Shown here piece after piece: positions 15,795 to 24,125 of a DNA stretch of 64,000 nucleotides. The translations under genes were made by a program, and so were the position numbers. The DNA is from Anaerolineales bacterium UBA2395. Lineage in GTDB: Bacteria > Chloroflexota > Anaerolineae > Anaerolineales > Villigracilaceae. Each line of letters opens with the position of its first letter. Position 1 is the stretch's first letter. The notes under the pieces were generated by a model that was not told the origin of the DNA, searched no databases, and worked only from the letters and a program-made list of their open reading frames with translations. The stretch lies in assembly GCA_002343775.1 (NCBI GenBank), contig DDSH01000001.1, positions 241,236-305,235 on the forward strand. The letters are read 5' to 3'.

Positions 15795-16702
15795 TGGAAC
15801 TCCCAGCCGCATTCATCCAGAATATCCGCTCGACCTTCGAGGGACGGGGTGAAAAATTCCTTGCAGATCTGCCCGCGCTCGTGGAAGAGGCGTCCGCAAG
15901 TTGGGGTCTGAGCGGCGTGGATCCGGTTCCAAACCTGTCCTATAATTTTGTCGCCTTTGCAAAACGCGGCGGGGAGAATGTGGTACTCAAGATCGGCGTG
16001 CCGCACCGGGAACTTCACAGCGAAATGGCAGCACTGAAATGGTTCGACGGAGACGGAGTCTGCAAGCCGTTGGAAACCGACGAGGAAAAAGGCTTCATCC
16101 TGCTGGAGCGGCTCAGGCCGGGAGCCATGCTCGCTGAATTGGAAGATGACGATGAACGCACCCGCATCGCATTGGATGTGATGGAGAAACTATTCCACAC
16201 CGGGCGGGGAGACCCCGCCCCTGCGAACGATGCTTTCATCCAATTAACCGATTGGTTCGGCGAATTGAAGGACATCCGCCTGCAATTCGAGGGCGGGACA
16301 GGACCGTTCCCCAAGGAGATTCTCGAACGGGTCGAGTCGTTTTTGCCGGGATTATTTGCAGATGAAGATATCCGTTTAATTCATGGAGATTTTCATCACT
16401 TCAACATCCTGTCGTCTGATCGGGGATGGCTGGCAATCGACCCGAAGGGTGTGATGGGTTCGGCGGGCTATGAGATCGGTCCGCTGATGCTCAACCCGTG
16501 GGGCAGCCTGATGGATGGGAACAGGCTCAAGGTCCAGACCCTGAGGCGGGTGGATATCATCCGCGAACGATTGGGATGGGAACGTGAGCGTATCATCCAG
16601 TGGTCGCTGGCGCATGCCATCCTCTCTGCCTGGTGGGATTTTCCCCACGGCGATTGGTCGTACCCGCTGCATTGCGCCGAAGTGTTTTCCAAACTTAAAT
16701 GA
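15794..16702 (+). CDS. APH(6)/hydroxyurea-type aminoglycoside phosphotransferase family kinase
   Basis: A 302-residue protein-kinase-fold small-molecule phosphotransferase. Brenner's motif IHGDFHHFNIL (catalytic Asp) is followed by LAIDPKGVMGSAGYEIGPLMLNPWG, the DxxG metal motif in the form typical of streptomycin 6-kinase relatives. The N-lobe keeps a VVLKIGVP lysine strand. Members phosphorylate streptomycin, hydroxyurea or unknown metabolites, so resistance cannot be concluded from sequence alone. Its TGATG overlap with the lactonase gene suggests a metabolic partner role. A terminator follows immediately. Confidence 0.82.
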   Translation: MELPAAFIQNIRSTFEGRGEKFLADLPALVEEASASWGLSGVDPVPNLSYNFVAFAKRGGENVVLKIGVPHRELHSEMAALKWFDGDGVCKPLETDEEKGFILLERLRPGAMLAELEDDDERTRIALDVMEKLFHTGRGDPAPANDAFIQLTDWFGELKDIRLQFEGGTGPFPKEILERVESFLPGLFADEDIRLIHGDFHHFNILSSDRGWLAIDPKGVMGSAGYEIGPLMLNPWGSLMDGNRLKVQTLRRVDIIRERLGWERERIIQWSLAHAILSAWWDFPHGDWSYPLHCAEVFSKLK

Positions 16703-16748
16703 CACGACCTCCCTTGCGAGAGGTCGTGCGGTCGTGCTCTTTTATTTT
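16703..16748. terminator. bidirectional terminator between APH-like gene and small membrane protein gene
   Basis: CACGACCTC (16703-16711) pairs with GAGGTCGTG (16720-16728), 8-base loop. A distal T-rich run (TTTTATTTT to 16748) follows on the plus strand. It starts directly at the APH-like stop and lies between two converging genes. Confidence 0.6.
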
Positions 16749-16897
16749 CCGATGAGGGCGAAGATTGCGTAACCCAACGCGAGGAGCGGTGCTACGAAGG
16801 CTGGGATCAGCCCGCCAACGGCGGGGATGATACCGAGCCCGACCACAAGAAAGTACAGCCACATACACCAGCCGGAAATCGTTTTCGGTAAAGACAT
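16742..16897 (-). CDS. 51-residue small membrane protein
   Basis: The start at 16897 has the good Shine-Dalgarno sequence AAAGGAGAG 6-7 bases upstream. The product begins MSLPKTISGWCMWLYFLVV and ends ALGYAIFALIGK. It has two hydrophobic segments (about 9-26 and 30-49) separated by a Gly/Pro turn (IIPAVGG), so a helical hairpin in the membrane is likely. It lies divergent from the ABC exporter pair and shares a 104-base upstream region with an operator-like palindrome. It may be an accessory or stress protein. No family was recognised. Confidence 0.65.
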   Translation of the reverse strand: MSLPKTISGWCMWLYFLVVGLGIIPAVGGLIPAFVAPLLALGYAIFALIGK

Positions 16898-16921
16898 GTT
16901 TCACTCTCCTTTGAGTTGAGG

Positions 16922-16951
16922 TTGACTGACAGGTCGTCAGTTAAATAAGAT
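16922..16951 (+). promoter_or_regulatory. promoter with embedded palindromic operator (TetR-like)
   Basis: TTGACT (16922-16927) and TAAGAT (16946-16951), 18 bases apart, form a plausible promoter. The palindrome ACTGAC-AGGTC-GTCAGT (16925-16941) overlaps its -35 and spacer. TGAC/GTCA half-sites of this kind are common for TetR-family repressors. It sits between the divergent small protein gene and the ABC exporter genes. No regulator gene is adjacent. Confidence 0.5.
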
Positions 16952-16965
16952 AACCCTTATCCGAA

Positions 16966-16995
16966 TTGATGGTTACGAATCCATAATGATACAAT
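16966..16995 (+). promoter_or_regulatory. possible leaderless promoter of the ABC exporter
   Basis: TTGATG (16966-16971) and TACAAT (16990-16995), spacer 18. The ATG of the exporter gene is at 17002 with no Shine-Dalgarno sequence, so transcription from here would start at or next to the start codon. Confidence 0.4.
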
Positions 16996-17001
16996 TGTTC
17001 T

Positions 17002-18765
17002 ATGACTTCCTTAAGTGTTCCCGCAGAATTTACATTACATAGAAAGAATAAATTCGACCATTCCTCGTCGCTGGCTTGGATCATGTCGCATATCACGCCT
17101 TACTGGTGGATCGTGGTGATGATCTTTGCCGGAGCGATCGGCAATGCCGTGCTGGCGGTGGTCGTGCCGGTGCTGACCGGTGATGCCTTCAACGCCATGT
17201 TGGAATCCCCGCCGGATACCTCGGTGCTGCTCCCGCTCGCGTTGACCATCGGCATCTCTCAAGTCATTCGCGGCGTGCTGCAACTCGGACGAAACTTTGG
17301 CGCGGAATTGATGGCACAGAAGATCGAGCGTGACATCCGCGATGAGTTGTACCTTTCGCTGTTAGGCAAGAGCATGACCTTCCACAACCTGCAGCCGGTC
17401 GGCGATACAATGGCGCGCGCCACCAACGATGTGCGCGAAGTGAACTATATGTTCAGCCCGGGCGTGAATCTCGTGGTCGGGTCGTTCATGTTCATCCTCA
17501 TGCCGTTGTTCTTCGGTCCGCGCTATCACCCGTCGCTGGTGCTCACGCCGCTGGTGTTCACCATCATCTATTTTGTGGCGCTGGCGCGTTACCTCAAAAC
17601 ACTATCGCCCGTCACAGACCAGGTCCGCGCCACCTTCGGTACGATGAACACCCACCTTTCTGAATCATTGGACGGTGTGGAGATCATGAAAGGCGCGGCG
17701 CAGGAAGAGGCGGAAGTGGACCGCTTCGCAACCAACGCCCGCAACGTACGCGATGCTTTCGTCCAGCAGGGCGACCTCGAAGCGCGTTACATCGCCATGC
17801 TGCTGCTAGGGCTCGCCTACGCGGGTGGTCTTGTCCACGCGCTTTTGCTGCTGCGTCAGGGTCTCATCGACGTCGGCGCGGTCGTTGCATACTTTGGCAT
17901 GTTGCAGCTGCTGCAATTCCCCACGTTCACATCCACGTTCGCATATTCGCAAATTTCGTCGGGGATGTCCTCCGCCCGCCGCATTTTGGAACTCATCGGG
18001 CGTGAGACGAACCTTGACCAAAACGCATCCGGTCTCGCCTCGGAGATTCGCGGCGAGATCGAGTTTCGCAACGTCTCATTCCGTTACCCGGGCGGAGAGA
18101 ACGTGTTATCCGACATCTCGTTCAGGGTAAAGCCGGGGCAGACGGTTGCCCTGGTCGGTCAGACCGGCGCGGGCAAGACCACGCTCGTCAAACTCATCAA
18201 CCGTATTTATGATGTCACATCAGGCCAGGTGCTGGTGGATGGCGTGGACGTCCGCGATTGGAACCTTGCGGCACTGCGTTCGCAGATCTCCATCATCGAA
18301 CAGGATATCTTCCTCTTCTCGCGCTCGCTCAGCGACAACATCGCGTTCGGCAAACCGGGCGCAACCCGCGACGAGGTCATTGCGGCTTCGGTAGCGGCGC
18401 AGGCGCACGATTTCATTCTGGATTTTGAAGAGACCTACGGGACCGTCGTCGGAGAACGCGGCGTGACCCTCTCCGGCGGACAAAGGCAACGCATCGCACT
18501 CGCTCGAGCCTTTCTCACCGACCCACACATTCTCGTGCTCGATGACTCCACCTCCGCCATCGACTCCGCCACCGAGGATAAAATCCAGCGCGCCATTTCC
18601 AACGCCGCCAGGGGACGCACGACCTTCATCATCACGCACCGACTCTCGCAGATCCGCTGGGCAGATCTGATCATTGTCCTTCGCAAGGGTCAGATCGCAG
18701 CCATCGGCTCGCACGATGAATTGATGAAGACATCAGAAGCATATTCGAGGATTTTTAGAGATTAA
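17002..18765 (+). CDS. ABC exporter half-transporter, degenerate ATPase site subunit
   Basis: A 587-residue type IV ABC exporter: six membrane helices (about 25-325) then a nucleotide-binding domain (about 345-587). Walker A is GQTGAGKTT and the signature LSGGQ is at 490-494. Walker B ends in D514-D515, so the catalytic Glu is Asp. The second subunit has the normal Glu but an altered LSMGQ signature. Together they make one consensus and one degenerate site, as in TM287/288, LmrCD and BmrCD heterodimers. Likely substrates are drugs or lipids. No clear SD precedes ATG. The partner starts 55 bases downstream after a strong hairpin. Confidence 0.92.
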   Translation: MTSLSVPAEFTLHRKNKFDHSSSLAWIMSHITPYWWIVVMIFAGAIGNAVLAVVVPVLTGDAFNAMLESPPDTSVLLPLALTIGISQVIRGVLQLGRNFGAELMAQKIERDIRDELYLSLLGKSMTFHNLQPVGDTMARATNDVREVNYMFSPGVNLVVGSFMFILMPLFFGPRYHPSLVLTPLVFTIIYFVALARYLKTLSPVTDQVRATFGTMNTHLSESLDGVEIMKGAAQEEAEVDRFATNARNVRDAFVQQGDLEARYIAMLLLGLAYAGGLVHALLLLRQGLIDVGAVVAYFGMLQLLQFPTFTSTFAYSQISSGMSSARRILELIGRETNLDQNASGLASEIRGEIEFRNVSFRYPGGENVLSDISFRVKPGQTVALVGQTGAGKTTLVKLINRIYDVTSGQVLVDGVDVRDWNLAALRSQISIIEQDIFLFSRSLSDNIAFGKPGATRDEVIAASVAAQAHDFILDFEETYGTVVGERGVTLSGGQRQRIALARAFLTDPHILVLDDSTSAIDSATEDKIQRAISNAARGRTTFIITHRLSQIRWADLIIVLRKGQIAAIGSHDELMKTSEAYSRIFRD

Positions 18766-18772
18766 CGACATC

Positions 18773-18808
18773 GTCATTGCAAGGAGCGCTCTTGCTCCTT
18801 GCAATGAC
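18773..18808. repeat. perfect 15-bp hairpin between the two ABC genes
   Basis: GTCATTGCAAGGAGC (18773-18787) is the exact inverse of GCTCCTTGCAATGAC (18794-18808) around a 6-base loop. It lacks a T-run. It shares GTCATTGC with the palindrome at 9984-10063, so it looks like a REP-type dispersed element. In this position it could protect the upstream mRNA and tune subunit ratio. Confidence 0.7.
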
Positions 18809-18820
18809 AGAGGATTACCT

Positions 18821-20635
18821 ATGGGCTTCTTCGCAGGTCTAAACGACGAAAAATACGACCGCCAATACACCGACCAGGTGCTGGTGCGTCGCATGGTCAA
18901 CTACTTCAAATCACAGACGTCGCGGCTCACATTCGCGTCGTTCATCATCATCCTGCTGGCGGTCATCGGCGCGGCATTGCCGGTCATCGTCAGCCGCATC
19001 GTAGACTTGATCCAGGATCAGCCCAGCCTAGACTCCATTTCATGGGTGGGGCTGGCGCTTGTCGGCGTGGCATTCGGCTTGTGGGGGCTGAACTGGCTTC
19101 GGCGCGGTCTGATCGTGCGTTCCGTTGGCGATGTAGTGCTGGACATGCGCTCGCGCGCCTTCCGCGCTGCCGCCGAACACGACCTATCCTTCTACGACCA
19201 GTTCTCCTCCGGGCGCATCGTCTCGCGCATCACCTCCGACACGAACGATTTCGGACAGCTGGTGGTCATCGTCACAGATGTGGCGGCACAATTCATGCAA
19301 GCCATCCTGATCGCCATTGTGCTCTTCCGTACCGAATGGCGTCTGTCCCTGTTGCTGATCGGGTTCTTGCCGGTCATCTTTGGCATCGCGGCGGGCTTCC
19401 GCACCTGGGCGCGCAAAGTGACCAAGCGTGGCATGAAAGCCATGGCAGATGTCAACGCCGCCATCAAGGAAACCATCAGCGGCATTTCCATCGCAAAGAA
19501 TTTCCGCCAGGAAGAAAGTATCTTCAAATCGTTCGACGAGTCGAACCAGCAGTCATACGGCGTGAACGTGCAGCGCGGCTTCGTGCTTTCGCTGGTCTTT
19601 CCCACGCTCAATGCGCTGGGTGGAATTTTCGTCGGCGTGCTGGTGTATGTCGGCGGTTTCAGCGCGGCACAGGGCGTGGTCAGCATTGGCGCATGGTATC
19701 TTTTCATCATGAGCCTCGACCAGTTCTTTTTCCCCGTGCTCAACCTTACTTCATTCTGGGCGCAAATCCAATCGGGCTTGTCCGCTGCCGAACGCGTCTT
19801 CGCTCTGATCGATGCCGACCCGAATGTCGTTCAAAAAGAAAAACTGGATGTGCCGCGCCTGCATGGCGAGATTCATTTCGACCACATGCATTTCCGCTAT
19901 TCGGATAAGGAGCCGGTTCTGACCGATTTCAACCTGCTCATACAACCCGGAGAGACTCTTGCCCTGGTCGGTCACACCGGCGCGGGCAAGTCTTCGATAG
20001 CAAAATTGATCGCGCGTTTCTACGAATTCCAACAGGGACGCCTGCTCATCGACGGGCGCGACATCCGCACGTTTGACTTGACGCAGTACCGCCGACAGTT
20101 GGGCATCGTTTCGCAGGTGCCGTTCCTCTTTTCAGGAACGGTGGCAGATAACATCCGCTACGCCGCTCCGGGTGTGCCAGAGGAAGAGATGCTGCGGCTC
20201 GCCAAACGCATCGGCGACGGGGAATGGCTGGAAACGCTCCCGAACGGTCTCCACACCGAAGTCGGCGAACGCGGCAATCGCCTCTCGATGGGGCAGCGTC
20301 AGCTCGTGGCGTTGATGCGCGTGCTGGTGCAGAATCCCGCCATCTTCATCCTCGATGAAGCGACCGCCAGCATCGACCCGTTCACAGAATGGCAGATCCA
20401 GCAGGCGTTGAATCTCATCCTCAAGAATTCCACCAGCATCCTCATCGCGCATCGCCTGTCCACGGTGAAAGCGGCGGATCGGATCGTGGTCATGCGCAAG
20501 GGCACGATCATCGAAGAAGGAAACCATCAAGGGCTATTGGACCAAAACGGTCACTACGCCGAATTGTATAATACCTACTTCCGCCATCAATCTCTGGCGT
20601 ATGTGGAACAGATGAAAGAAATGATCGCGAAATAG
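18821..20635 (+). CDS. ABC exporter half-transporter, catalytic subunit
   Basis: A 604-residue exporter half with six membrane helices (about 35-330) and an ATPase domain (about 355-590). Walker A is GHTGAGKSS and Walker B has D512-E513 with the catalytic Glu. The signature is the unusual LSMGQ (488-492). Since the partner has canonical LSGGQ but lacks the Glu, both defects fall in the same composite site, the expected asymmetric arrangement. It probably forms an obligate heterodimer in the inner membrane that pumps amphipathic compounds outward. It is followed by a perfect terminator shared with the converging trkA-like genes. Confidence 0.92.
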   Translation: MGFFAGLNDEKYDRQYTDQVLVRRMVNYFKSQTSRLTFASFIIILLAVIGAALPVIVSRIVDLIQDQPSLDSISWVGLALVGVAFGLWGLNWLRRGLIVRSVGDVVLDMRSRAFRAAAEHDLSFYDQFSSGRIVSRITSDTNDFGQLVVIVTDVAAQFMQAILIAIVLFRTEWRLSLLLIGFLPVIFGIAAGFRTWARKVTKRGMKAMADVNAAIKETISGISIAKNFRQEESIFKSFDESNQQSYGVNVQRGFVLSLVFPTLNALGGIFVGVLVYVGGFSAAQGVVSIGAWYLFIMSLDQFFFPVLNLTSFWAQIQSGLSAAERVFALIDADPNVVQKEKLDVPRLHGEIHFDHMHFRYSDKEPVLTDFNLLIQPGETLALVGHTGAGKSSIAKLIARFYEFQQGRLLIDGRDIRTFDLTQYRRQLGIVSQVPFLFSGTVADNIRYAAPGVPEEEMLRLAKRIGDGEWLETLPNGLHTEVGERGNRLSMGQRQLVALMRVLVQNPAIFILDEATASIDPFTEWQIQQALNLILKNSTSILIAHRLSTVKAADRIVVMRKGTIIEEGNHQGLLDQNGHYAELYNTYFRHQSLAYVEQMKEMIAK

Positions 20636-20656
20636 GGACAACCTGAGAAATACCAA

Positions 20657-20685
20657 AAAATCTCCCGACAATGTCGGGAGATTTT
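20657..20685. terminator. bidirectional intrinsic terminator
   Basis: AAAATCTCCCGACA (20657-20670) and TGTCGGGAGATTTT (20672-20685) form a perfect 14-bp stem with A-run on one side and T-run on the other. It lies between the converging ABC exporter and TrkA genes and can stop both. Confidence 0.85.
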
Positions 20686-20690
20686 CATTA

Positions 20691-21371
20691 TTACAACAAA
20701 GAACGATCCGGCGGCTCGAGCAGGGAGGCGAGTTGTTTCGCGCCCGCATCATCGGTGATCGCAAGGACTTCGTCAAATTCTTCGAGTGCGGTGGTGCCGC
20801 GCGGCAGGGTGACATGTCCCTTGCGGATGATGGCAGCGATGACGCATTGGTCGGGCAGCCCCAAATCCTTGATCTGCACGCCGATGGCTTTCGCGCCCTT
20901 GGGAACCTTCTCCTCCACCAGTGAGTAGCGTCCACGGCGGATCTTGAGCAGGGTCATCATATCGCCGAGGGACATTTCCTCCTGGATCAGGTGCGCCATC
21001 ACATCAGCCTGGTTGATGGTCTCATCCACGTGGAAGTTGCCGTCGAACAGCCAGCTGTTACGCGGGTTGTTGATGCGCGCCACCGTGCGGCGTGTTTTGA
21101 AGAGGGTGCGGGCGAGGTAACACAAGACCAGGTTGGCGGCGTCATCGTTGGTACAGGCAACCAGCACATTTGCCTTGTCCAAACCTGCCTGCTTCAACAC
21201 ATTTGGGTCGGTTGCCTGACCTTCGTAGATCACTTCGGTGGGAAGTTCGTGGTGCAAACGCGAGAGAAGTTCGCGGCGGTGTTCCACCAGGCGGACTTCA
21301 TAATTTTGCTGAATTAACTGGGTGGCAAGCTGGGCGCCTGTGCGTCCACCGCCTGCGATAAAGACAAACAT
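20691..21371 (-). CDS. TrkA/KTN-type potassium transport regulator (RCK), downstream copy
   Basis: A 226-residue cytoplasmic RCK protein. The Rossmann motif is FIAGGGRTGAQLATQL with an acidic strand end EVRLVEHR, giving NAD/ATP binding (about 1-120). RCK_C follows (about 140-215: VPKGAKAIGVQIKDLGLPDQ). These proteins gate K+ channels or transporters in response to nucleotides, and RCK_C domains can bind c-di-AMP. It is last in a three-gene minus-strand operon (permease, TrkA, TrkA); only one base separates it from the preceding gene. It likely forms heteromers with its sister. Confidence 0.87.
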   Translation of the reverse strand: MFVFIAGGGRTGAQLATQLIQQNYEVRLVEHRRELLSRLHHELPTEVIYEGQATDPNVLKQAGLDKANVLVACTNDDAANLVLCYLARTLFKTRRTVARINNPRNSWLFDGNFHVDETINQADVMAHLIQEEMSLGDMMTLLKIRRGRYSLVEEKVPKGAKAIGVQIKDLGLPDQCVIAAIIRKGHVTLPRGTTALEEFDEVLAITDDAGAKQLASLLEPPDRSLL

Positions 21372-21372
21372 G

Positions 21373-22038
21373 TTATGCCTCCTTGCCTTCCTGCAATTTT
21401 GCGCGCAGGGATTTTACGCCTTCCAATGTGGCGCTGACGGTGAGGATGTCACCTTTTTGCAATTTGAGGGTCGGGGTGGGCAGCTCTGCACGACCCGCGC
21501 GGGTGAGGGCGGAGCAGATAATTTCGCCGCAGCCGTCGAGCAGGGCAGAAATGCTCATGCCGCCCCACTTTTCTGGGATGAACATTTCATACATTTCGAC
21601 TTCGCCATTGCCAGCCGAGAAGACGGCGCGGAAGGACGGGTCGATCATCAACTCCTGCACACGTTCCGCGCCCCAGGCGGTGGAACTGACAACCTGCAAC
21701 CCAAAGGCTTCGAGCATCCCGCGCATGGCGGGGTCATAATTGCGAACGACGACCTGTTTGACGTTCGGGTAATGCACGCGGATGGTATGACCGATGACAG
21801 CGTTCATCGTATCGGAATTGGTGACAACAGCCACACCTTCGGCTTTGTCCGCGGCGGCGCGGGACAAGGTGTCGGCGGAGAGGGAATCTCCTTCAACGGT
21901 GCGGCCTCGAAAGTCCGGGTGGAGGCGGTTGAACGCTTTGGGATTGGCATCCACCACCACTACTTGATATCCATTTTGGAAGAGTTTATAGGCGAGTTCC
22001 GCCCCGAATCTTCCACATCCTATGACAATATAACTCAT
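21373..22038 (-). CDS. TrkA/KTN-type potassium transport regulator (RCK), upstream copy
   Basis: A 221-residue RCK protein with Rossmann motif YIVIGCGRFGAELAYKLF and VVVVDANPKAF, then TNSDTMNAVIGH, typical of TrkA. The C-terminal RCK_C-like half (about 140-215) contains ALLDGCGEIICSALTRAG and LKLQKGDILTVSA. It is clearly diverged from the downstream copy, so the pair are specialised subunits rather than a recent duplication. It sits 11 bases after the KimA-like permease gene. Expected to regulate K+ uptake at the membrane. Confidence 0.87.
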   Translation of the reverse strand: MSYIVIGCGRFGAELAYKLFQNGYQVVVVDANPKAFNRLHPDFRGRTVEGDSLSADTLSRAAADKAEGVAVVTNSDTMNAVIGHTIRVHYPNVKQVVVRNYDPAMRGMLEAFGLQVVSSTAWGAERVQELMIDPSFRAVFSAGNGEVEMYEMFIPEKWGGMSISALLDGCGEIICSALTRAGRAELPTPTLKLQKGDILTVSATLEGVKSLRAKLQEGKEA

Positions 22039-22049
22039 GTCTTTACTCC

Positions 22050-24014
22050 TTAATGATCACTTTCCTCTTCATGCACGTGATAAGGCACGTTGGTGATGAC
22101 AATGCCATGCTGGGTCTTTAATTGCCCGCGCAGGATCTCGGCAGTATTGGTATGCAAGGGAGCTGTCCAACGATTGTCGGAAACGAATTCTGGCACGACG
22201 ACGGTGATGATCTCGCCGGGTTGACGTTTTTCTGCAAGATCGGCAATGTACTCAAGCAGCGGTTCTACGAACAGACGATAGGGGGAATCCAACATCACCA
22301 GGCGGACTCCTTCGCCCCAGGTTTCCCATTTGGTACGCGTCTTTTCCGCATCCGCCGGTTCAATAACGATGTGTACGGCGGTCACGTCATCGGACAACAT
22401 GCGGGCATAGCGCAGCGCCGCCAGCGTTCCCTGATGCACACCACTGACCGGCATGATGACGCGATGCCGAATGGTATGCGGCGGGATGATGCCAAAATTG
22501 TCGAGCGAAAGATTTTTGGCGAGATTGTTGTAATGGCGGTGGATCAGCCAGAATACGGCAACGAGGATGGGAATCAGAATCAACACCAAATAGGCGCCAT
22601 CTCGAAATTTGGTCACGGCAAAAACCATCATGACAACGGCAGTACAAACGGCACCGAATCCGTTGATGGACATTTTGAGGATCCAATGCTTTTCAAAATG
22701 CAGGGTAGACCCGCGCTCTTTTTTCTCTTCACCAGGTTTGAGTTTGCCGCTCTTCCACCAGCGATGCGCCATGCCACTTTGCGAGAGGGTGAATGATAGA
22801 AAAACGCCGATGGCGTATAAGGGGATCAAGCGGGTGACGCTGGCATTGAACGCTACCATCAAAATGGAGGCGATGACTGCCAGTGTGACAATGCCGCGCG
22901 AATAGACCAAGCGGCTGCCGCGATACGCCAACTGGCGTGGAATAAAACCATCTTTGGCGATCAATGCGCCAAGACGCGGAAAGTCTGCAAAGGCGGTGTT
23001 TGCCGCCATGATGAGTATGACCGTCGTGGCGGAGATGACCAACAGGTACATGATGCCGCGCCCATCATAGATGGTCCGGGCGATCTGCGAAATGACCGTT
23101 TCTGTTTCAGAGGGGACGGCTTGCACGGTGTTTGCAATGAACGAGATACCGAGAAAGAATGTGCTGAGGATGACGGACATCCAAACCAGGGTGATACCGG
23201 CGTTCTTGCTGCGCGGTTCCTTGAAGGCGGTGATGCCATTCGAAATCGCTTCAATACCGGTTAATGCTGCGGTGCCGCTCGAAAAGGCATGCAGTAACAG
23301 AAAAGGCGTGATGACCGCCAGCGCGTCACCATGAAACTCCACTTCGGGCGGGTCGATCACCGCGCCGAGTGAGCCGCTGAAGAAACGCCACAACCCATAG
23401 GCGATCATGATGATGACCATGAAAATGAAAAAATAGGTCGGGACGGCGAACGTAGCGCCAGACTCTTTCACACCGCGCAGGTTGACCAGCATGATGAATA
23501 GAATAAAAGCAACTGCCAACGGTACGCGGAAATTGTACAAGTCTGGGAATGCCGACACCAATTGCGCCACACCGGAAGCAATGGAAACAGCCACGGTCAA
23601 GATATAGTCGGTGAGCAACGCCGCCGCGGCGATCAGCGCCGGGAACTCGCCCAGGTTATCACGCGATACGATGTATGCACCACCGCCATCCGGGTAAGCG
23701 TGGATCGTCTGCTCGTAAGAAATCGAGACAATGGCAAGCAGCACCACAATTGCGATCGCGATCGGAAAGACATACCCGAAAGCGATCGTCCCTGCCGCAG
23801 CAAGGATCACGAGAATTTCCTGCGTGGCATACGCAGTGGAGGAAAGCGCGTCGGAGGCGAAAACCGCCAGCCCGACTCGTTTGCCAATGGTTTGGTGCGG
23901 CGCATCCGCTGTGGAAAGCGGACGTCCGATCAGCCAGGAGCGCCAGTTACGCGGAGGCTTATAGTCTGTACTTCTTTCAATAATGGGGGTTTGTTTGTTT
24001 TCTTGATCGATCAT
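22050..24014 (-). CDS. APC-superfamily permease, KimA-like potassium importer
   Basis: A 654-residue permease: about 12 membrane helices (about 45-490) then a cytoplasmic domain (about 510-654) like that of KimA, with VIMPVSGVHQGTLAALRYARMLSDDVTAVHIV resembling a UspA-type fold. Helix 1 carries GLAVFASDALSSTAYATQEILVIL and the unwound-helix segment YPDGGGAY is conserved. KimA (formerly YdaO) takes up K+ with protons and is inhibited by c-di-AMP. The two TrkA genes immediately downstream support a K+ role over amino-acid transport. The start at 24014 (MIDQENKQ) removes an improbable 25-residue extension. A TATAAT (plus ATTATA, 24072-24077) upstream is a possible promoter. No c-di-AMP riboswitch fits the 111-base gap. 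Confidence 0.82.
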   Translation of the reverse strand: MIDQENKQTPIIERSTDYKPPRNWRSWLIGRPLSTADAPHQTIGKRVGLAVFASDALSSTAYATQEILVILAAAGTIAFGYVFPIAIAIVVLLAIVSISYEQTIHAYPDGGGAYIVSRDNLGEFPALIAAAALLTDYILTVAVSIASGVAQLVSAFPDLYNFRVPLAVAFILFIMLVNLRGVKESGATFAVPTYFFIFMVIIMIAYGLWRFFSGSLGAVIDPPEVEFHGDALAVITPFLLLHAFSSGTAALTGIEAISNGITAFKEPRSKNAGITLVWMSVILSTFFLGISFIANTVQAVPSETETVISQIARTIYDGRGIMYLLVISATTVILIMAANTAFADFPRLGALIAKDGFIPRQLAYRGSRLVYSRGIVTLAVIASILMVAFNASVTRLIPLYAIGVFLSFTLSQSGMAHRWWKSGKLKPGEEKKERGSTLHFEKHWILKMSINGFGAVCTAVVMMVFAVTKFRDGAYLVLILIPILVAVFWLIHRHYNNLAKNLSLDNFGIIPPHTIRHRVIMPVSGVHQGTLAALRYARMLSDDVTAVHIVIEPADAEKTRTKWETWGEGVRLVMLDSPYRLFVEPLLEYIADLAEKRQPGEIITVVVPEFVSDNRWTAPLHTNTAEILRGQLKTQHGIVITNVPYHVHEEESDH

Positions 24015-24125
24015 GATATTTACCAGAATACCGGCAAAAATTGTGCCCTTCCCGCGGAAGGACAAGGTTGGATTATAGTACAAATCCATTTTTCAGGCAT
24101 GCCCCCTGCGGGGGAATCGTGCGCC

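Noticed and set aside
15794..16702. Acquired streptomycin-resistance gene
   Set aside because: Family motifs fit APH(6), but it is embedded in a metabolic operon with no mobile element, so a resistance claim is not supported.
24015..24125. c-di-AMP (ydaO) riboswitch before the KimA-like gene
   Set aside because: The gap is too short for the known fold and the expected conserved segments were not seen.
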